Source: Ooceraea biroi
Taxonomy: Eukaryota > Arthropoda > Insecta > Hymenoptera > Formicidae
Length of the DNA: 64,000 nt
Assembly (NCBI RefSeq): GCF_003672135.1
Contig: NC_039511.1
Location: 8,954,464 to 9,018,463, forward strand
Reading direction: 5' to 3'
Positions within the stretch are counted from its first letter, which is position 1. The number at the start of each line of letters is the position of its first letter. The notes under the pieces were generated by a model. It was not told the origin of the DNA. It did no database searches and saw nothing but the letters and a program-made list of their open reading frames with translations. The translations under genes and the position numbers were made by a program. Shown here piece by piece: positions 52,580 to 64,000 of this stretch.

Positions 52580-52837
52580 ATGTCGTCGGTCGAAAGGGAA
52601 CTCTCGCTCGTCGGCAAGGCTGCTCCTGCGGGATCACCGACGACGGTCTGCGTCACGAAGAGAGGTGAAGCAACGATGCAAACGAGCGAGGAGACACGGC
52701 GAAGTCTCCCAGGACTCGCAGTCCGCCCTCTGATTACTGTATTCAACACAATCCCCGCCATTGTCTCTGCGGCACCTCGCAGAAGAGGACATATTAATAT
52801 TACGTACCGAGGGAAGAAGATGTCCATTCCGCGCTGA
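52580..52837 (+). CDS. weak candidate small open reading frame, unknown product
   Basis: This is an 85-codon frame from ATG 52580, in a fair start context (AAGCGATGTCG), to TGA. Its composition is natural and not repetitive; the middle is mildly hydrophobic (PLITVFNTIPAIVSAAP) and the tail basic. A second open stretch in another frame follows at 52876-53169 without an ATG and ends in a Val/Leu run encoded by GTC/CTC-rich sequence, which would look like a membrane helix. A possible acceptor (GGACTTGCAG) lies at 52891-52900. I recognise no domain, and minus-strand frames are open over both parts. Confidence 0.15.
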   Translation: MSSVERELSLVGKAAPAGSPTTVCVTKRGEATMQTSEETRRSLPGLAVRPLITVFNTIPAIVSAAPRRRGHINITYRGKKMSIPR

Positions 52838-55573
52838 ATAATCCAAGGCAGCCGTTCCTTCCCGGAGTTATACCGGTGGGTATAGCTTGCGGACTTGCAG
52901 GATTCCCTGCCGACGTGGATTGCGCGAGGCCGTCAGTGTGCGCGTGCACGCGCATTTGTGTGTGTGTGGCTGTGACTGTATATACGAGAACTGAGGATGG
53001 AATAATAGTCGGAGAAAAGGAGACGGACATCGTAACGAAGAGAGAAGGACAAAAGGCTGACGTCGTCATCCCCGTCGTTGTCTTCGTCCTCGTCCTCGTT
53101 TCCGTGCTAGTCGTCATCGTGAGAATCGCGAAGCTGTTAGCACGGGTGAAGGGTTGTTCCTCCCCGTGATGGATTATCGTGGGATTTCGCAATACTCTTA
53201 GGTGCGTTAGAATGACGTCCCTTCGATGTAACGTCTGTTCGGTCCGACTGTGCGGCGGTTCTCGATTTATACTCTTACGTTAATGGACAGAAATCGAAAC
53301 GTTGATTGGGGTTACACCCCTCTTTCAATTATGTAACAGAATTGGTCTTTCCTCGGAGCTAACCCTGCTCATTGGTCGTATCGACGATGAGTACGGACTC
53401 GTCATTCGTCATTTCAGAACGACTTGGATATGGGTCTGATCCTTCCGAATTTGTTAAATGATTGAGGGTGGAAATACTCTCAAAGAAAAGCGTGCAAACT
53501 ACCGAGAGCGACGAGGAATCAACGGAAATAATTGCGACGCTCTGGATTACGCGAGACGCTCCAGGGACGCTGATAAAACCCGTCGCATCACGTTGAAAGT
53601 TCCGTGCGTGCTTGTGCGTAATGTATTCCCGTTTACGTAGGTCGAGATAGATTGCGTTACTTCCGCATAATAACTCGAAGAAGTTAAACACACGAGAGAG
53701 GAGGAACGTCCACGGAGTTATAGCAGCTAACACGCGGCGCCGTAACGCGGAGTAAAGTGAAACACGGCGGGGGAGATAGATCTCGCATAATCCTCATATT
53801 TCCGCGATACCTTACCTGCCCTGCACCCGTGGTGGGCTCGCGCGCTCAAACTCCCGCTGACTTCGTCTCGAGTGTTTGCGAATACGTTATAACTTGCACA
53901 GCCCATGCAGCAAGGGCGCTTCGGTGCACTTCGTCGTGCGCGTGTCAAAAATACACGCGTTCGACAGAAATATCGAAGCGAAGGGAACCTCGTCAAAAAA
54001 CAACGTGCATGACGTTCGATGTACCGTGGCGTGTTATCAAGAGCGAGATAATTTATTACGGACTTTGGTCGAAGCCGGCCTCGCCTCGATGTCAGCCTCT
54101 CCTGTAGCTCCTGCATTCCGTCTCTGCGCTTAATGCCGGACATTCATCTTAGTCAAAAGTGACTGACTATTCCGTGGAATCCATAAACAAAACTGCCCGC
54201 GCGCCGGATAACGACGGGATGAGAGAGGTTTGACTTTTTGTGATGTCGTAAGCATCGAGCGTTTTCGATATTGGAAATCGAATCACGGTGATCTCAATTT
54301 TTGAATCCATCCGTCAATCTCATCGCAATAAATGCTGATATCAGCGTGAGCAGCAGCTCGCACTGGTTGATGCGTGGAATTATAAGTGATAAGAAGGAAC
54401 ATCAAAGGCAGTTCGGCGGATAATGAATGTTGCAACGTGAACCGGCAGAAATGGACATCGCCGTCGGGGATTCCGACCAGCCGACTGGTTGGTCATCAGT
54501 CAGAATGAACCGTTCGATGGCAAAGGGCAAGGGAAACGGCCATTACATAAGCCGTGGCAGAATTAATAACCACCGGCGCTCTAACGCCGGGGTGAAAGCA
54601 ATCGCGATGACCTTGCGGATAAGACGCGATTCGCCGAATGAGAACCGCTGCACGTTCGGCGGGTGGTCCGCCCTGCTGATCACGGCATCACGCCACCGCG
54701 CCACCCAGATATTTTAAAGCAACCCCCGCCGCGGTGCGAGGGAGCGGGCGAACGGGGTGATGGGTTGGCAGGGCCGGTTTCAACCGTTTCGGGACCACGA
54801 GCGTAATACCAGTGAACGTTCAGACACGTGGAAGTTCGCGAGAAAAGGGCAAAGCGTGCGATCAACTCATCCGATGTTCGAAGGCTCGCATCTTCCTGTT
54901 CCCTTTCATCCTTCGAAGCTCGGACTCGCCAAACTGTTCAAAGTGGCTCGCAAAATGGCGTTGGGTGGTTGCGAGAATCGCGACAACTTGAAACCGGCCC
55001 TGCGGACTAAAGCAGGGCCACCGATGTTCTCTCTGCCATGGCACGGCGGTAGGGTCGAACCACTCGCGCACCACCATTCCATAACGACCTTTCCTCCTCT
55101 TTCCATAGATAATGTCTCGACTGCCCCGCGCCCGCCCTTCGGTTCCTGGCTCGCTTCCCGTCAAAGAATTTCCATACGAACCGGGTTGCCTTGCATTCGT
55201 AGCTTTTCCCAGCTTGACTTTCGCGGCACGTGGATGCGATAGTGCTACTGATACCGTGACGAGCGACGAAAGATTTAGGAGATCCACTTGCTTCGTATAC
55301 TCGGGATATATTTCCGGAAACGAAATGTAAAGCACTGTATCTAGCAGAACAAGCCGCCACGTAACATCGTTCTGTCCATTAATAAACATGGAATAAAGCT
55401 GTACAATAAATGCAAATCTTTTTCTGAGAGCTTGACTCATTTTAATCATGCGAAGCTTGATTATGTATATTGAGTAAAAACGTGCTTAAATAATTTTGTC
55501 TTCCTTTAACGTTGTGATGCACACCGGATAATTTGTGATAAAATCTATGATTTTTCACTCTGAGATTTGACTG
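52838..55573. other. non-coding stretch
   Basis: Frames at 54757-55242 (+) and 54862-55449 (-) are open across the same DNA, which points to base composition. A strong short hairpin lies at 54996-55019. The end of the stretch (55320-55573) is AT-rich. No gene was recognised. Confidence 0.5.
54996..55019. other. perfect 8-bp stem with 8-nt loop
   Basis: GGCCCTGC at 54996-55003 pairs perfectly with GCAGGGCC at 55012-55019 across the loop GGACTAAA. It is GC-rich and would be stable in RNA. No role is evident. Confidence 0.6.
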
Positions 55574-55780
55574 ACAAGGGAAGGTTTTTAGGTGTTACAC
55601 TCGGATTTCAAAAATTTTTTGCATGCAGGTAGGGAGGTCCCCAAATAGAAGAAAAAAATAAAAGTAGCGGCCCAAATGCATATTTGCGCGCTACGTGCGC
55701 AATTTTCGATGTTAGGTTAATTACTCAAAAATGCTATTTCCAATCGAATTCTTTACATTTTTTATTTCACCTAATGCACA
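55574..55780 (+). repeat. left terminal inverted repeat of the foldback element
   Basis: This is the left 207-bp arm, pairing with 56187-56393. It begins ACAAGGGAAGGTTTTTAGG and ends CACCTAATGCACA. Confidence 0.92.
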
Positions 55781-55802
55781 TTTATATTGCTTTGAATAAT
55801 TT

Positions 55803-55836
<34 letters not shown>

Positions 55837-55847
55837 CGCGTGCGCGT
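55803..55847. repeat. TG repeat passing into CG repeat
   Basis: About 13 TG units pass directly into about six CG units, then TGCGCGTATGTG. It lies inside the foldback element. Alternating purine-pyrimidine runs of this kind can take the Z-DNA form. Confidence 0.95.
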
Positions 55848-56186
55848 ATGTGCTTCTGTGTGCGTGTGTGTACTTGTGTGTGTTTAGAAAATACGAGCGT
55901 CTAATGTAATCTCGTGCCGTGCAAGCACAGTGTGTATAAAAGGCCCATTACTCAAAAATAGTATTTGCATCGTAACTTTTTTAATTTTTTACTGCAACTG
56001 CCAATGCACATAATTTGGAATAATTGTACATTGCGCAAATCGTAGTTTGCTCTTTCTGCGTGATTTATTGTATGCGACTTTAAATAGATTTGATCAGAAT
56101 CCATAACGAGGACATAAAAGATCTGGTCAAGGGAGGTTTTTAATTCTTTCAGTTTTAATTTTGGTTTTGATTTCTTTTTAAAGCGT

Positions 56187-56393
56187 TGTGCATTAGGTGA
56201 AATAAAAAATGTAAAGAATTCGATTGGAAATAGCATTTTTGAGTAATTAACCTAACATCGAAAATTGCGCACGTAGCGCGCAAATATGAATTTGGGCCGC
56301 TACTTTTATTTTTTTCTTCTATTTGGGGACCTCCCTACCTGCATGCAAAAAATTTTTGAAATCCGAGTGTAACACCTAAAAACCTTTCCTTGT
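56187..56393 (-). repeat. right terminal inverted repeat of the foldback element
   Basis: This is the right 207-bp arm, the inverted copy of 55574-55780. Confidence 0.92.
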
Positions 56394-58846
56394 GAGAGTA
56401 AACTGTTATTTTATCTGAATTTTTTCGGGTATGATATTCACATTATGAAAAGATCGGATGTGTTTGTTAGATACATAACGCTCTATGTATGCTCCATGTT
56501 ACGTATCGCATGACGTAAGCGGTATACTTTATACGAAATTAATTCTGCGGGAAATTCAGTCAGCGAACATAAATTTGGCAGGTTTAATTAAAACGCGAGT
56601 CGAACACATCGCGACATTCCGCTCGATGAGAACGAACATTTGCGCGCGCGATTTACTCTGTTAACCACTAACTATTTTTTACCGAAATGATTCAATTACG
56701 TTCAGCGCCACTAATCCTCCTTCCAGTGTAATCACGTATAATGTAACAGTATACCGTATACATACTTCAATAAAAGGCAGTCATATTTATTTTAGTTTCC
56801 ACCGATAATTAGTTTTCAATTAATACACAAAATTCACGCTTTTTTATTATTAAAAATTGCTATTAACGGCGCTCGACCATTCACCGAACGTTTCGCTTTG
56901 TCGCGGGAGAATGATCAGAGATCGACTGATATGGGATTTTGAAAAACTCGCAGCAACTCAGTTTGCCAGCGTGAGACACTTTATAAACGACTGGCTGCGT
57001 CGATAGTTAAAGCCAATAAAATCGCGAGTCGGGTAATGCGATCGAGGGGAAGGGGTAGATGGGGGAGCAGAGGGTTGGCTTCTAATCTCTGTTGCAGCAG
57101 GAGTTACTGATAATTGCGCCGGGGTAACTCGCGAAACGGACGATAAATCACGGCGGCTGTAAAATATAGGAAACGATCAGCGCTATCGAAGGGCCGCCGC
57201 TAACGGCGATAAGGCGAGCGATAAATCACGCAGGATGCAGCTACCGATCGAACGAATGTACAACTCCGTCGGGTCGAAAGGTACTCTGTAAAACGGCCTT
57301 TACTATCGCCAGGTAAATCCCGTTCAGCAACGCGTATATCACAGACCCCTGCACGATAATCACGATATGTACTTCCGGTTAAAATTAAATTCCGTTACTC
57401 ATCTTTCCTGTAACTTATTTAATAAATTTGGCTTCAAACGCGGTTTCGAGCTGGTTCGTGGGAGACAAGCGCGTGCAAGAAGGCATATTTTTTTTGAAAT
57501 TTCCATTTCGCGCAATCGGCCCTGCACGCTGGTCACTTTATCGTCCAACGAAATGAGCGGCTACGCAATACGTTTGACAAAACATCGCGCGATAAAAAGG
57601 AGAACGGTCCGACCGTATTGCGCCCGGGATTTTATTTGAAGAATGACGCGCCCGTTGCGATCCCGGCCGCGGATAATCTTTCGCCGAATGGAATTCCGAG
57701 AGAATAATAGGCCATCGGGTTTTACGAACGGCCGTATTTTTCAGAATCATAGATCGTCACGTAGATCCGTCGATATGTCGAAAACGAGGGCGGAATCCGA
57801 CCCGGTGGAAGCACCGGTCGGACTTGAGACTTGATTACACCGGACGCGGTGGATTATCAGGATACCGTACAGCAACGGGGATATTGCACAACGGTATCGT
57901 ATGATTTAATATCCTTGGATAGGACGAGTGACATTGGGTGTTGCTGATTAGATGGCTTGATTATAATACGCGTCGGCACTGCAATGCGAGACGAAGCCGC
58001 GCAATAATCGCGCAGTAATGAACTATACGGGTTTTATACATCGCGATGTTCCCCAGAAATACTCGTTAGCGCTGCAAATTTATCGGAGCAGTCGCGGCGT
58101 GTCCTTTTAATCGGGTATTTCCCGCGCGTGGAGAACGCGACGGCGATAACGCGCCACCGCCTGTAATTGAACATTTCACGGGACCCCGGCCGCTTTTTTT
58201 CTCGCGCGCGACCCGCATGTTTAATCACAGCGTCAAAAATACAGCTGGTTAAATAAAATGCATTTGCGACGCCGCCTGAAAATTCACCTGACCGGTAAAT
58301 TTATCCTACACGCGTAGGATTATACGCCCGGCAGAATGCGGATACATTTCTTTTTGGACATGAAAACATTATTCTGAAGCGCACAGAGGGGGAAGGGTAT
58401 TCGATAAAATGTATGATTCTACACTTTTCTTATAGAGAATCTTTATGAAGTTACACGGAAGCATAAGACTGATTGATGCAAATCCGGAATATCGCAATTT
58501 CATAAAAAATTCGTAGAATATCGCACCGATTATCGTAATCGATAAATCAGATATCGTGCGTTCAAGCGCGACAAAGTATTCGAGTCTTCATCAATATACA
58601 ATGCAGCAATCGCGCCTAATAAAGCATCCCGCGTTGTCCGTACTTTGGGACTGCAATTTCGGGCCGCCGTTAATGAATTTTCTATTAACGCTTTACCAGA
58701 GGCTGGATCGAGGGTGTCCGTCACCGCGGGTAGATTCCTTGTCGCTCACCATTATCATTACACACGCTCAATTTAGCAGGGAGGTTCGCTTCCTACTGGA
58801 TTCTCCGCGTCACGTCGTGAACTTCAGCACGGCTTCGTGTTCACGA
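56394..58846. other. non-coding stretch
   Basis: It is AT-rich to about 56880, then CpG-rich. There is no gene, tRNA or recognisable repeat. Confidence 0.6.
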
Positions 58847-60893
58847 GTTCACGGCTCGTTAACTCGGACTGTTGTGGGAATTCTGCATGAACCGATAATT
58901 CGAAGATCTAGCGGCAACTCGAACTGACGGACAGGCCTTATCCCGGCGAGCTGTCGGCAATTTCCAATATGATCGTAGACGATTATAGGCAGTCTCTCCG
59001 AGACTATCGAATTATTAATTATTTTTACGCGATCGTAAATCGCGGACGAAAAATAATGCATGCATATTAATTTCTGCCATACCGTATTTTTCGAGAATCC
59101 GCGTTTTTCTGTCTTTCTAGCCCGAAAACTCTCTTCTAATGTGCGTATTTCGTAATTTATTCTCGTTCTCCGACGAATCAATGACGCGCGTGATCACGCA
59201 TGTTTCTCTTTTGACAGTGTTATTATAATACCCGCGAAAATATTATTTTTTGGCTTGCAAAAATAGCGTGCGGCTCGTCCACCGTCTCGTCGTTTCAGCT
59301 ATGTTAAAACGCATGTTATGTTTGAAGTAGCGAGTTAAACGAAAACCACAACCCTCTCTCTTCCTCTTCTTTTCGTATCAAGCATGCTTCGTCTCTCACG
59401 CGTGCGGTGCGCTGCGTTCTCCTCGTTTTATTACATTTCGCAAAATGGCGATGCTAACTGAAATAATTGCGTGTCTCGAGGATTATTCCCACTTCATTGC
59501 CAACTTTGAATACTCGTCCGACTTAATTCACGATAGTGTCCCTCTTCATGGAACGCGGCTAAAACTATCCCGTCGGCTGCGAATGCTAATTGTAGTATTT
59601 TACTTGTACATCGATTTCCGTGCGCAACGTGCTCTTATGAATTCACGTCCCGTTAACTATTCACCTTTGCCAGCCGCACGCTTTGCGGGCTTTTCCGCTC
59701 GCAATTGCGACTGGTTTTCCGTCGCCTGTCCTAGACGCGAGATCACTAACGCCGCTTGCTCTGAACTGGCTCTGAATCTTTCTCTCTCTCCTTCTCTCTA
59801 CCAAGAACCGCGATGAATTCACAGCTCGTTAACTCTCGCTGTTGAGGGAATCGGACTAAACCATACCGGCGTCGATTCTATCGTTTTCGCCGAGAATAGG
59901 TTTAGACGCTGTTCCGCCATGGTGGAACAGGTGTGGACGCGAAGGAAGAAAAGGATCCCGCATTGTGCAGTCAGCTTTTCTTCCCTTTCTCTCTTTTATC
60001 GGATTCTTCCGCGTGAAATGCGTCGAGTACGTAGTCGGAAACTGATACGTGAAAAACTGCGAGTACCGGAATCGCTATTGTCTCAAATGCACGTCAACGT
60101 ACACTCGTATCTCTTCGCTTTCTAATCATAGATACGGCGCAGAATGAAGACGGCTATCATTCACTGGAAAATCAGATAGATTGCGAGGAAACTGGAGCAC
60201 TTAAGGTGTCCGGAAGAGTTTGGCGATAAGCGAATAAAATCGTAAAGCAGCGTTCTTCCACTAGAGGATGCCTTTTCCTCTCCGCTCTGACTGCGGCGAA
60301 TCCGGAAGAACAGGCGCACCGGTCTCTCGTATCGTTCTCCGGCGCAAAGGCTGCAACAAGGTTCACGGGTTCACAGCTCGTTAACTCGCGTCGTAGCGAG
60401 AATTGCGCGTACCGGTAACTTCCCAGCAAAGCCGTCGGATGCCCCGCTTATGCCACTGTGGCAAGTTCGGGCCATAACTCGCGCCTCGGCGCGGGACGCC
60501 AAGACATTTTAATTATCTTTCAAGCACGCAGCTCGCTCCCTTTGCCCGCCCGGTCTCTCCCTGTCGTGGCACCCCGACTTCCCGTCTTCCTTCCGCCTGC
60601 ACGTATCCATCCCCGTGTCCACCCCTTTTCTTCGGCCGGTTGTACCGCGTTACGTAGAATTTATGACCATGGTGTACCTTAGGAAAATGAAACGATATTC
60701 TTTGCTCGCTTACGGACGGCCTCGCGGGTAATATCCAAGCCAAGACTACATCCCGGATTCTCCGCCGCCCTCTTCCGCCCTCCGCCGCTCTGCCGACCAC
60801 GGGGATGAACTTGTTATTCTGTTCTCGAGGGCGAAACTTTGCCGGGGAAGTCCGTTCTCCTTGCGCTTACGCTGTCGCGGCTCGTTAAATCGG
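58847..60893 (+). repeat. local family of dispersed direct repeats (~50 bp)
   Basis: The motif GTTCACRGCTCGTTAACTCG occurs at 58847-58866, in slightly varied form at 59817-59838, and at 60369-60388; a shorter related copy (GCGGCTCGTTAAATCGG) lies at 60877-60893. All are on the + strand. After the motif the first three copies continue with related sequence (GACTGTTGTGGGAATT, GCTGTTGAGGGAAT and GTCGTAGCGAGAATT), so the shared unit is about 45-50 bp. The DNA between copies shows no gene. The pattern could be the remains of a diverged longer tandem repeat or repeated binding sites. Confidence 0.65.
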
Positions 60894-63720
60894 ATGTACA
60901 TTTCCGTGTCTCCTCCCTTTTTTTTCTTTCACTTCGTGCGGGGACGGAAAACACGGCGATTCTTTTAACCGCGTGCGACCCGATTTCGAACCGCACGGCT
61001 ATAATTTACGGGTTAATGGTACAAACGTAGAGATTGGGGACGAATATATGCGTCCCGGTTGCTGATCTATCTCGAAGACGCATAACCGGAGAATAATATC
61101 GTAAAAGCTTATACCACGTATATGCGACAGTTATGTTGCCGTTCTACCGTTTCTCTGCTTTAGTGCCCGCTTGAATCAGCTTGCGGAAAAATACAACGTG
61201 AGAAATAGCGACGGTAAAGAGCCCGCGCGCGCGCGCACGACGGGAATTATAACGTATGAATTTAGAGACATGAAGACGCGCATTTCGACCGTGCAACTGT
61301 CATATTTTCGAGCGCGGCTAAACTTTCCTGAATTTCCATGAGAAAATCCACCTTTATTCCACCTCTGCGCCGCGAAGGATCTTCGTGTGCGTTCTCAGCA
61401 GCTCTCTCCAGCCGTGCTTATCAGAAAAGCGGACAACGAGGTGCTTCAAATTCAATAACGTCTGCAGACGTACTCAACGGAGCTCTGCTATTTCCGAAAA
61501 TATGGCGAAATGCACTTTCTCACCGCGAACGAAAACATGTTATACGAAAAGTTCAGAATACACCATGTTCCATGCAATTAACCGGCTTGGCGTAACGAAA
61601 GTGAGATTATTGCTCGTGCATTTTATCCAGCGGATCGATGGTTTCCATCAGTTTCCTATATTATTAATAATAGGGAATAAAGACGCAGTGCTCCAGATGC
61701 GCGAATCGTCGCGCGAGCAAGGCTACCAATTTACTCACGTTTAAAATCCCGCACGCTCGATGTCGCCAATTTCTCGAGAACGTCCGCTCGCACCTCCCTT
61801 ACGGTTAAACGCGCGCAAATAATAACACTCCGAGATGGACGGGTAGATGCAGGGATGGAGACGCCAAGAGGGATGGTAGTAGTCCACGGGGTTAAAGTAC
61901 AACCGCGCACAATGTAACGGAAATTGTACCACCACCGAGCGCCGTTACCGGCCTCGAAATGCAATTATCACTCACCGCGCGCTATATTTTCAGGCGCGAG
62001 GAGAGCAAACGGAAGGAAGGGTGGTCCGCGCGCGAGCGAGCGCGCGGAGAGTCGCAGTGGTCGGGGGCGTCGTGCATTAGCCGCGAACTTGGTTGCAATA
62101 ATTATTATTTATCGCACCCCCCTCGCCACCCCCCCCCCGGGCTCTGCTCTTGTGCCCACCATTATATTAATTCGCGCCACTTCACGTCCGTCGGCTGGAA
62201 CGGTGTACCAACCCCGACGCGACGCCGTCGTCGCCGTTTGTGCTACGCTTCGCACAAATCGAATTGATTTCCGGAATTTATCGCACGGCAGATTTTCCCT
62301 TTGTCCTCCCGTACGCGTACACGGCCGGCCGAGTACACCGCGCGCCGGTATATCGTTATCGTACGTGGTACATCGCGCACATACGCTCCCATCGCCACGA
62401 CCGGCCGACCACGTACAATAAATTCTCTACGAATAATAAATCAGCACGGTGGAGCGCGCCGAAGCGCTGCGAGGGTGAGAACAAGCGCGGCACGTCCCGC
62501 GGGAAACCGCGCGGATTCTTCCTCGACGCGCTTCCAGCGGACTCGTAGCTACTTCCGCGATAAAGATCGCGAAAAGCATCACGGTTGGGTATCTCATTGT
62601 TGAGCTTAATGAAATTTTTGGGCTTTTAGTACATCATGTAATAATTAAAAAATTCCTGTTACATGTGTGCGTTTACGTGTCGCTTGTAACAGCTGAAAAA
62701 GGATGTTTATTCATTGAGCAAATGAATTTTGAGGCAGCCTCTGCACGCAGCGGCTTTTCTCCGCGTCGTGACGTGACGCGTTACCTGAAATTAAACGTAA
62801 TTAAATTCCTTTTTAGCCGTACCCGTTCGATATAACGAGCAATAACGTCGCATCGCTGGCCGGTAAGAAAAACTATTCATTTCTTGGGTGTTTTCCTCGT
62901 TACTCGACGTCCCGCACGTTTTCACGCGCGGCCGTTTTATTTCTTTCTATTTATTCCGAAGATGACGCTTGCGGCAATTTGCATGGGAACTTTTTCCGAT
63001 ATCACCGCACGCAATACCGGCCTTTACGACTCGTACGCGCGAAAATTGCTCGAGAAATTCGCGCGTTTCATTTCGACGTTTATTTTCTCCGCCGTCGTGC
63101 TTCATCCTTTCGCTCTCAACGCTTCTCATTAACGACATTTTCATTCATTTGTAATGTGCGAACACGTCAGCTTCAGAGTTGCATAATACTGTTGCCCGCG
63201 AGAAAGCATCTCGTAATTCCCTTTGTGATTACCGAAGCATCTGAAAACTTATTAGAGGAATTCTTCGAAAAATATCTTTCAAACAGTTATAAAGCGGAGT
63301 CGGATATCTTTGGTTTCATTCGCTCGGCGAACAATAATTTGATGCTGAAGGGACTAAATTACGAGTAAAAAAGCTTGCAGTGGTCTCTTCGCGCAATGAA
63401 AACGCGTGCTTCCCGAGAACGCTCGCGAGTGCTCGTTGTTTCTCAAGGCGCGTTTGCATTTCCTGTTTTATAAGCGCACTACGTCCAATTATATCGCTCG
63501 TGCGGTGGCATCTGCATGTAAATGGGAAAAGCGCGCGCGCGGGGATGCGACGGCTGCACACGGGCATAAATCAAAAAGGTAATTTGAAAAAAGGGCTGGC
63601 TGCAGCCGGCGCGATGCGTAACGACGCCAAAGGGTTGTCGAACGGCTAATTCGCAAGAGTGCCGTTAGCTGGAGAAGATCGTTTCACCGTCGGTAGTTTT
63701 ATCCCTCGGTACGGATTGTT
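60894..63720. other. non-coding stretch
   Basis: This is CpG-rich with a CG run near 61222-61238 and C-rich sequence near 62117-62142. Frames of 100-165 codons at 61924-62603 overlap in two phases and have no domain. No gene was recognised. Confidence 0.55.
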
Positions 63721-64000
63721 ACGTTCCCAAATCTTGCGTACATGAATGCATTATTCATTATAACTCTGTTCGGTTAATTCAATTATACTATATCAAAAAT
63801 TGTATTGTAATATTATATATATAATCTTATACTATATTATATCACAATATTATATTAATATTATATTAATATTACGTTCATGTAAATATTTTAAAAATAT
63901 AAATACTTTAAAATTATAAAAATTTATAATTTCTTTTTTTTGTGTTGTATTAATTCTTTTTTATTGTATAAAGAAGAAAAAGGGTATAATAGAGAATTTT
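63720..64000. other. strongly AT-rich end segment with short tandem repeats
   Basis: The last 280 bp are almost entirely A and T. An 11-bp unit (AATATTATATT) is repeated near 63845-63872 and TA runs lie near 63816-63824. There is no gene. The edge of the window cuts this segment. Confidence 0.8.

Larger units (their letters stand above)
55574..56393. mobile_element. foldback DNA transposon with 207-bp terminal inverted repeats
   Basis: The left arm 55574-55780 and the right arm 56187-56393 are inverted copies that differ at only about two positions by eye (ACAAGGG against ACAAGGA, and AAATGCAT against AAATTCAT). Landmarks in both are GGTTTTTAGGTGTTACACTC, GGTAGGGAGGTCCCC and ATTACTCAAAAATGCTATTT. 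The interior carries a TG/CG microsatellite and a degenerate third copy of the inner arm at about 55947-56028. There is no transposase. The near identity of the arms suggests recent insertion or conversion. The 12 bp outside the ends (GAGATTTGACTG and GAGAGTAAACTG) agree at 9 positions, a possible decayed target duplication. Long arms fit Mutator-like or foldback elements; the family is inference. Confidence 0.9.

Noticed and set aside
54757..55449. Overlapping long frames on both strands (161 and 195 codons)
   Set aside because: Opposite-strand openness over the same bases and lack of any domain point to composition.
1..64000. CRISPR arrays, tRNA or rRNA genes and bacterial-type operons
   Set aside because: No regularly spaced repeats, no tRNA box pairs and no ribosomal RNA sequence were seen. 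The composition and microsatellites are those of an animal nuclear genome.

Overview
The window looks like a piece of an insect nuclear genome, most likely hymenopteran and plausibly ant. It is rich in CpG (many CGCG and TCGCGA words) with AT-rich islands between, has many short GA/CT, TA and GT microsatellites, and carries small insect-style inverted-repeat transposons. It has no operons, no long open reading frames and no dense coding. The taxonomic call is inference from composition and repeat style. Bilaterian ancestry is supported directly by a recognisable miR-133 hairpin.

The only gene I recognise is mir-133 on the + strand (11021-11108). Its mature arm matches the conserved animal miR-133-3p and its star arm pairs as expected. 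A CpG-rich, GC-rich block followed by a pyrimidine-rich stretch (about 4860-6130), five kilobases upstream on the same strand, resembles an insect promoter and 5' leader. It could start the primary transcript, but this is inference. No miR-1 hairpin, the usual partner of miR-133, was found by eye.

No protein-coding gene can be called with confidence. A few ATG-started open stretches (9291-9531, 16901-17260, 22873-23079, 52580-52837) are listed as weak candidates. Most open frames in the GC-rich parts are what a CpG-rich, stop-poor sequence gives by chance, and they are often open on both strands. A second pyrimidine-rich, promoter-like block lies at 46390-47480.

Four inverted-repeat elements stand out. 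They are a TTAA-flanked piggyBac-like MITE (18931-19201), a small MITE (20198-20402), a 1.2 kb AT-rich element with a 17-bp subterminal motif arranged three copies inward from each end (39188-40372), and an 820-bp foldback element with 207-bp near-identical terminal inverted repeats (55574-56393). Other structure includes a 290-bp all-purine tract built from a duplicated unit of about 124 bp (42761-43058), a 50-bp repeat family at 58847-60893, and several short tandem duplications. The rest reads as intron or intergenic sequence.
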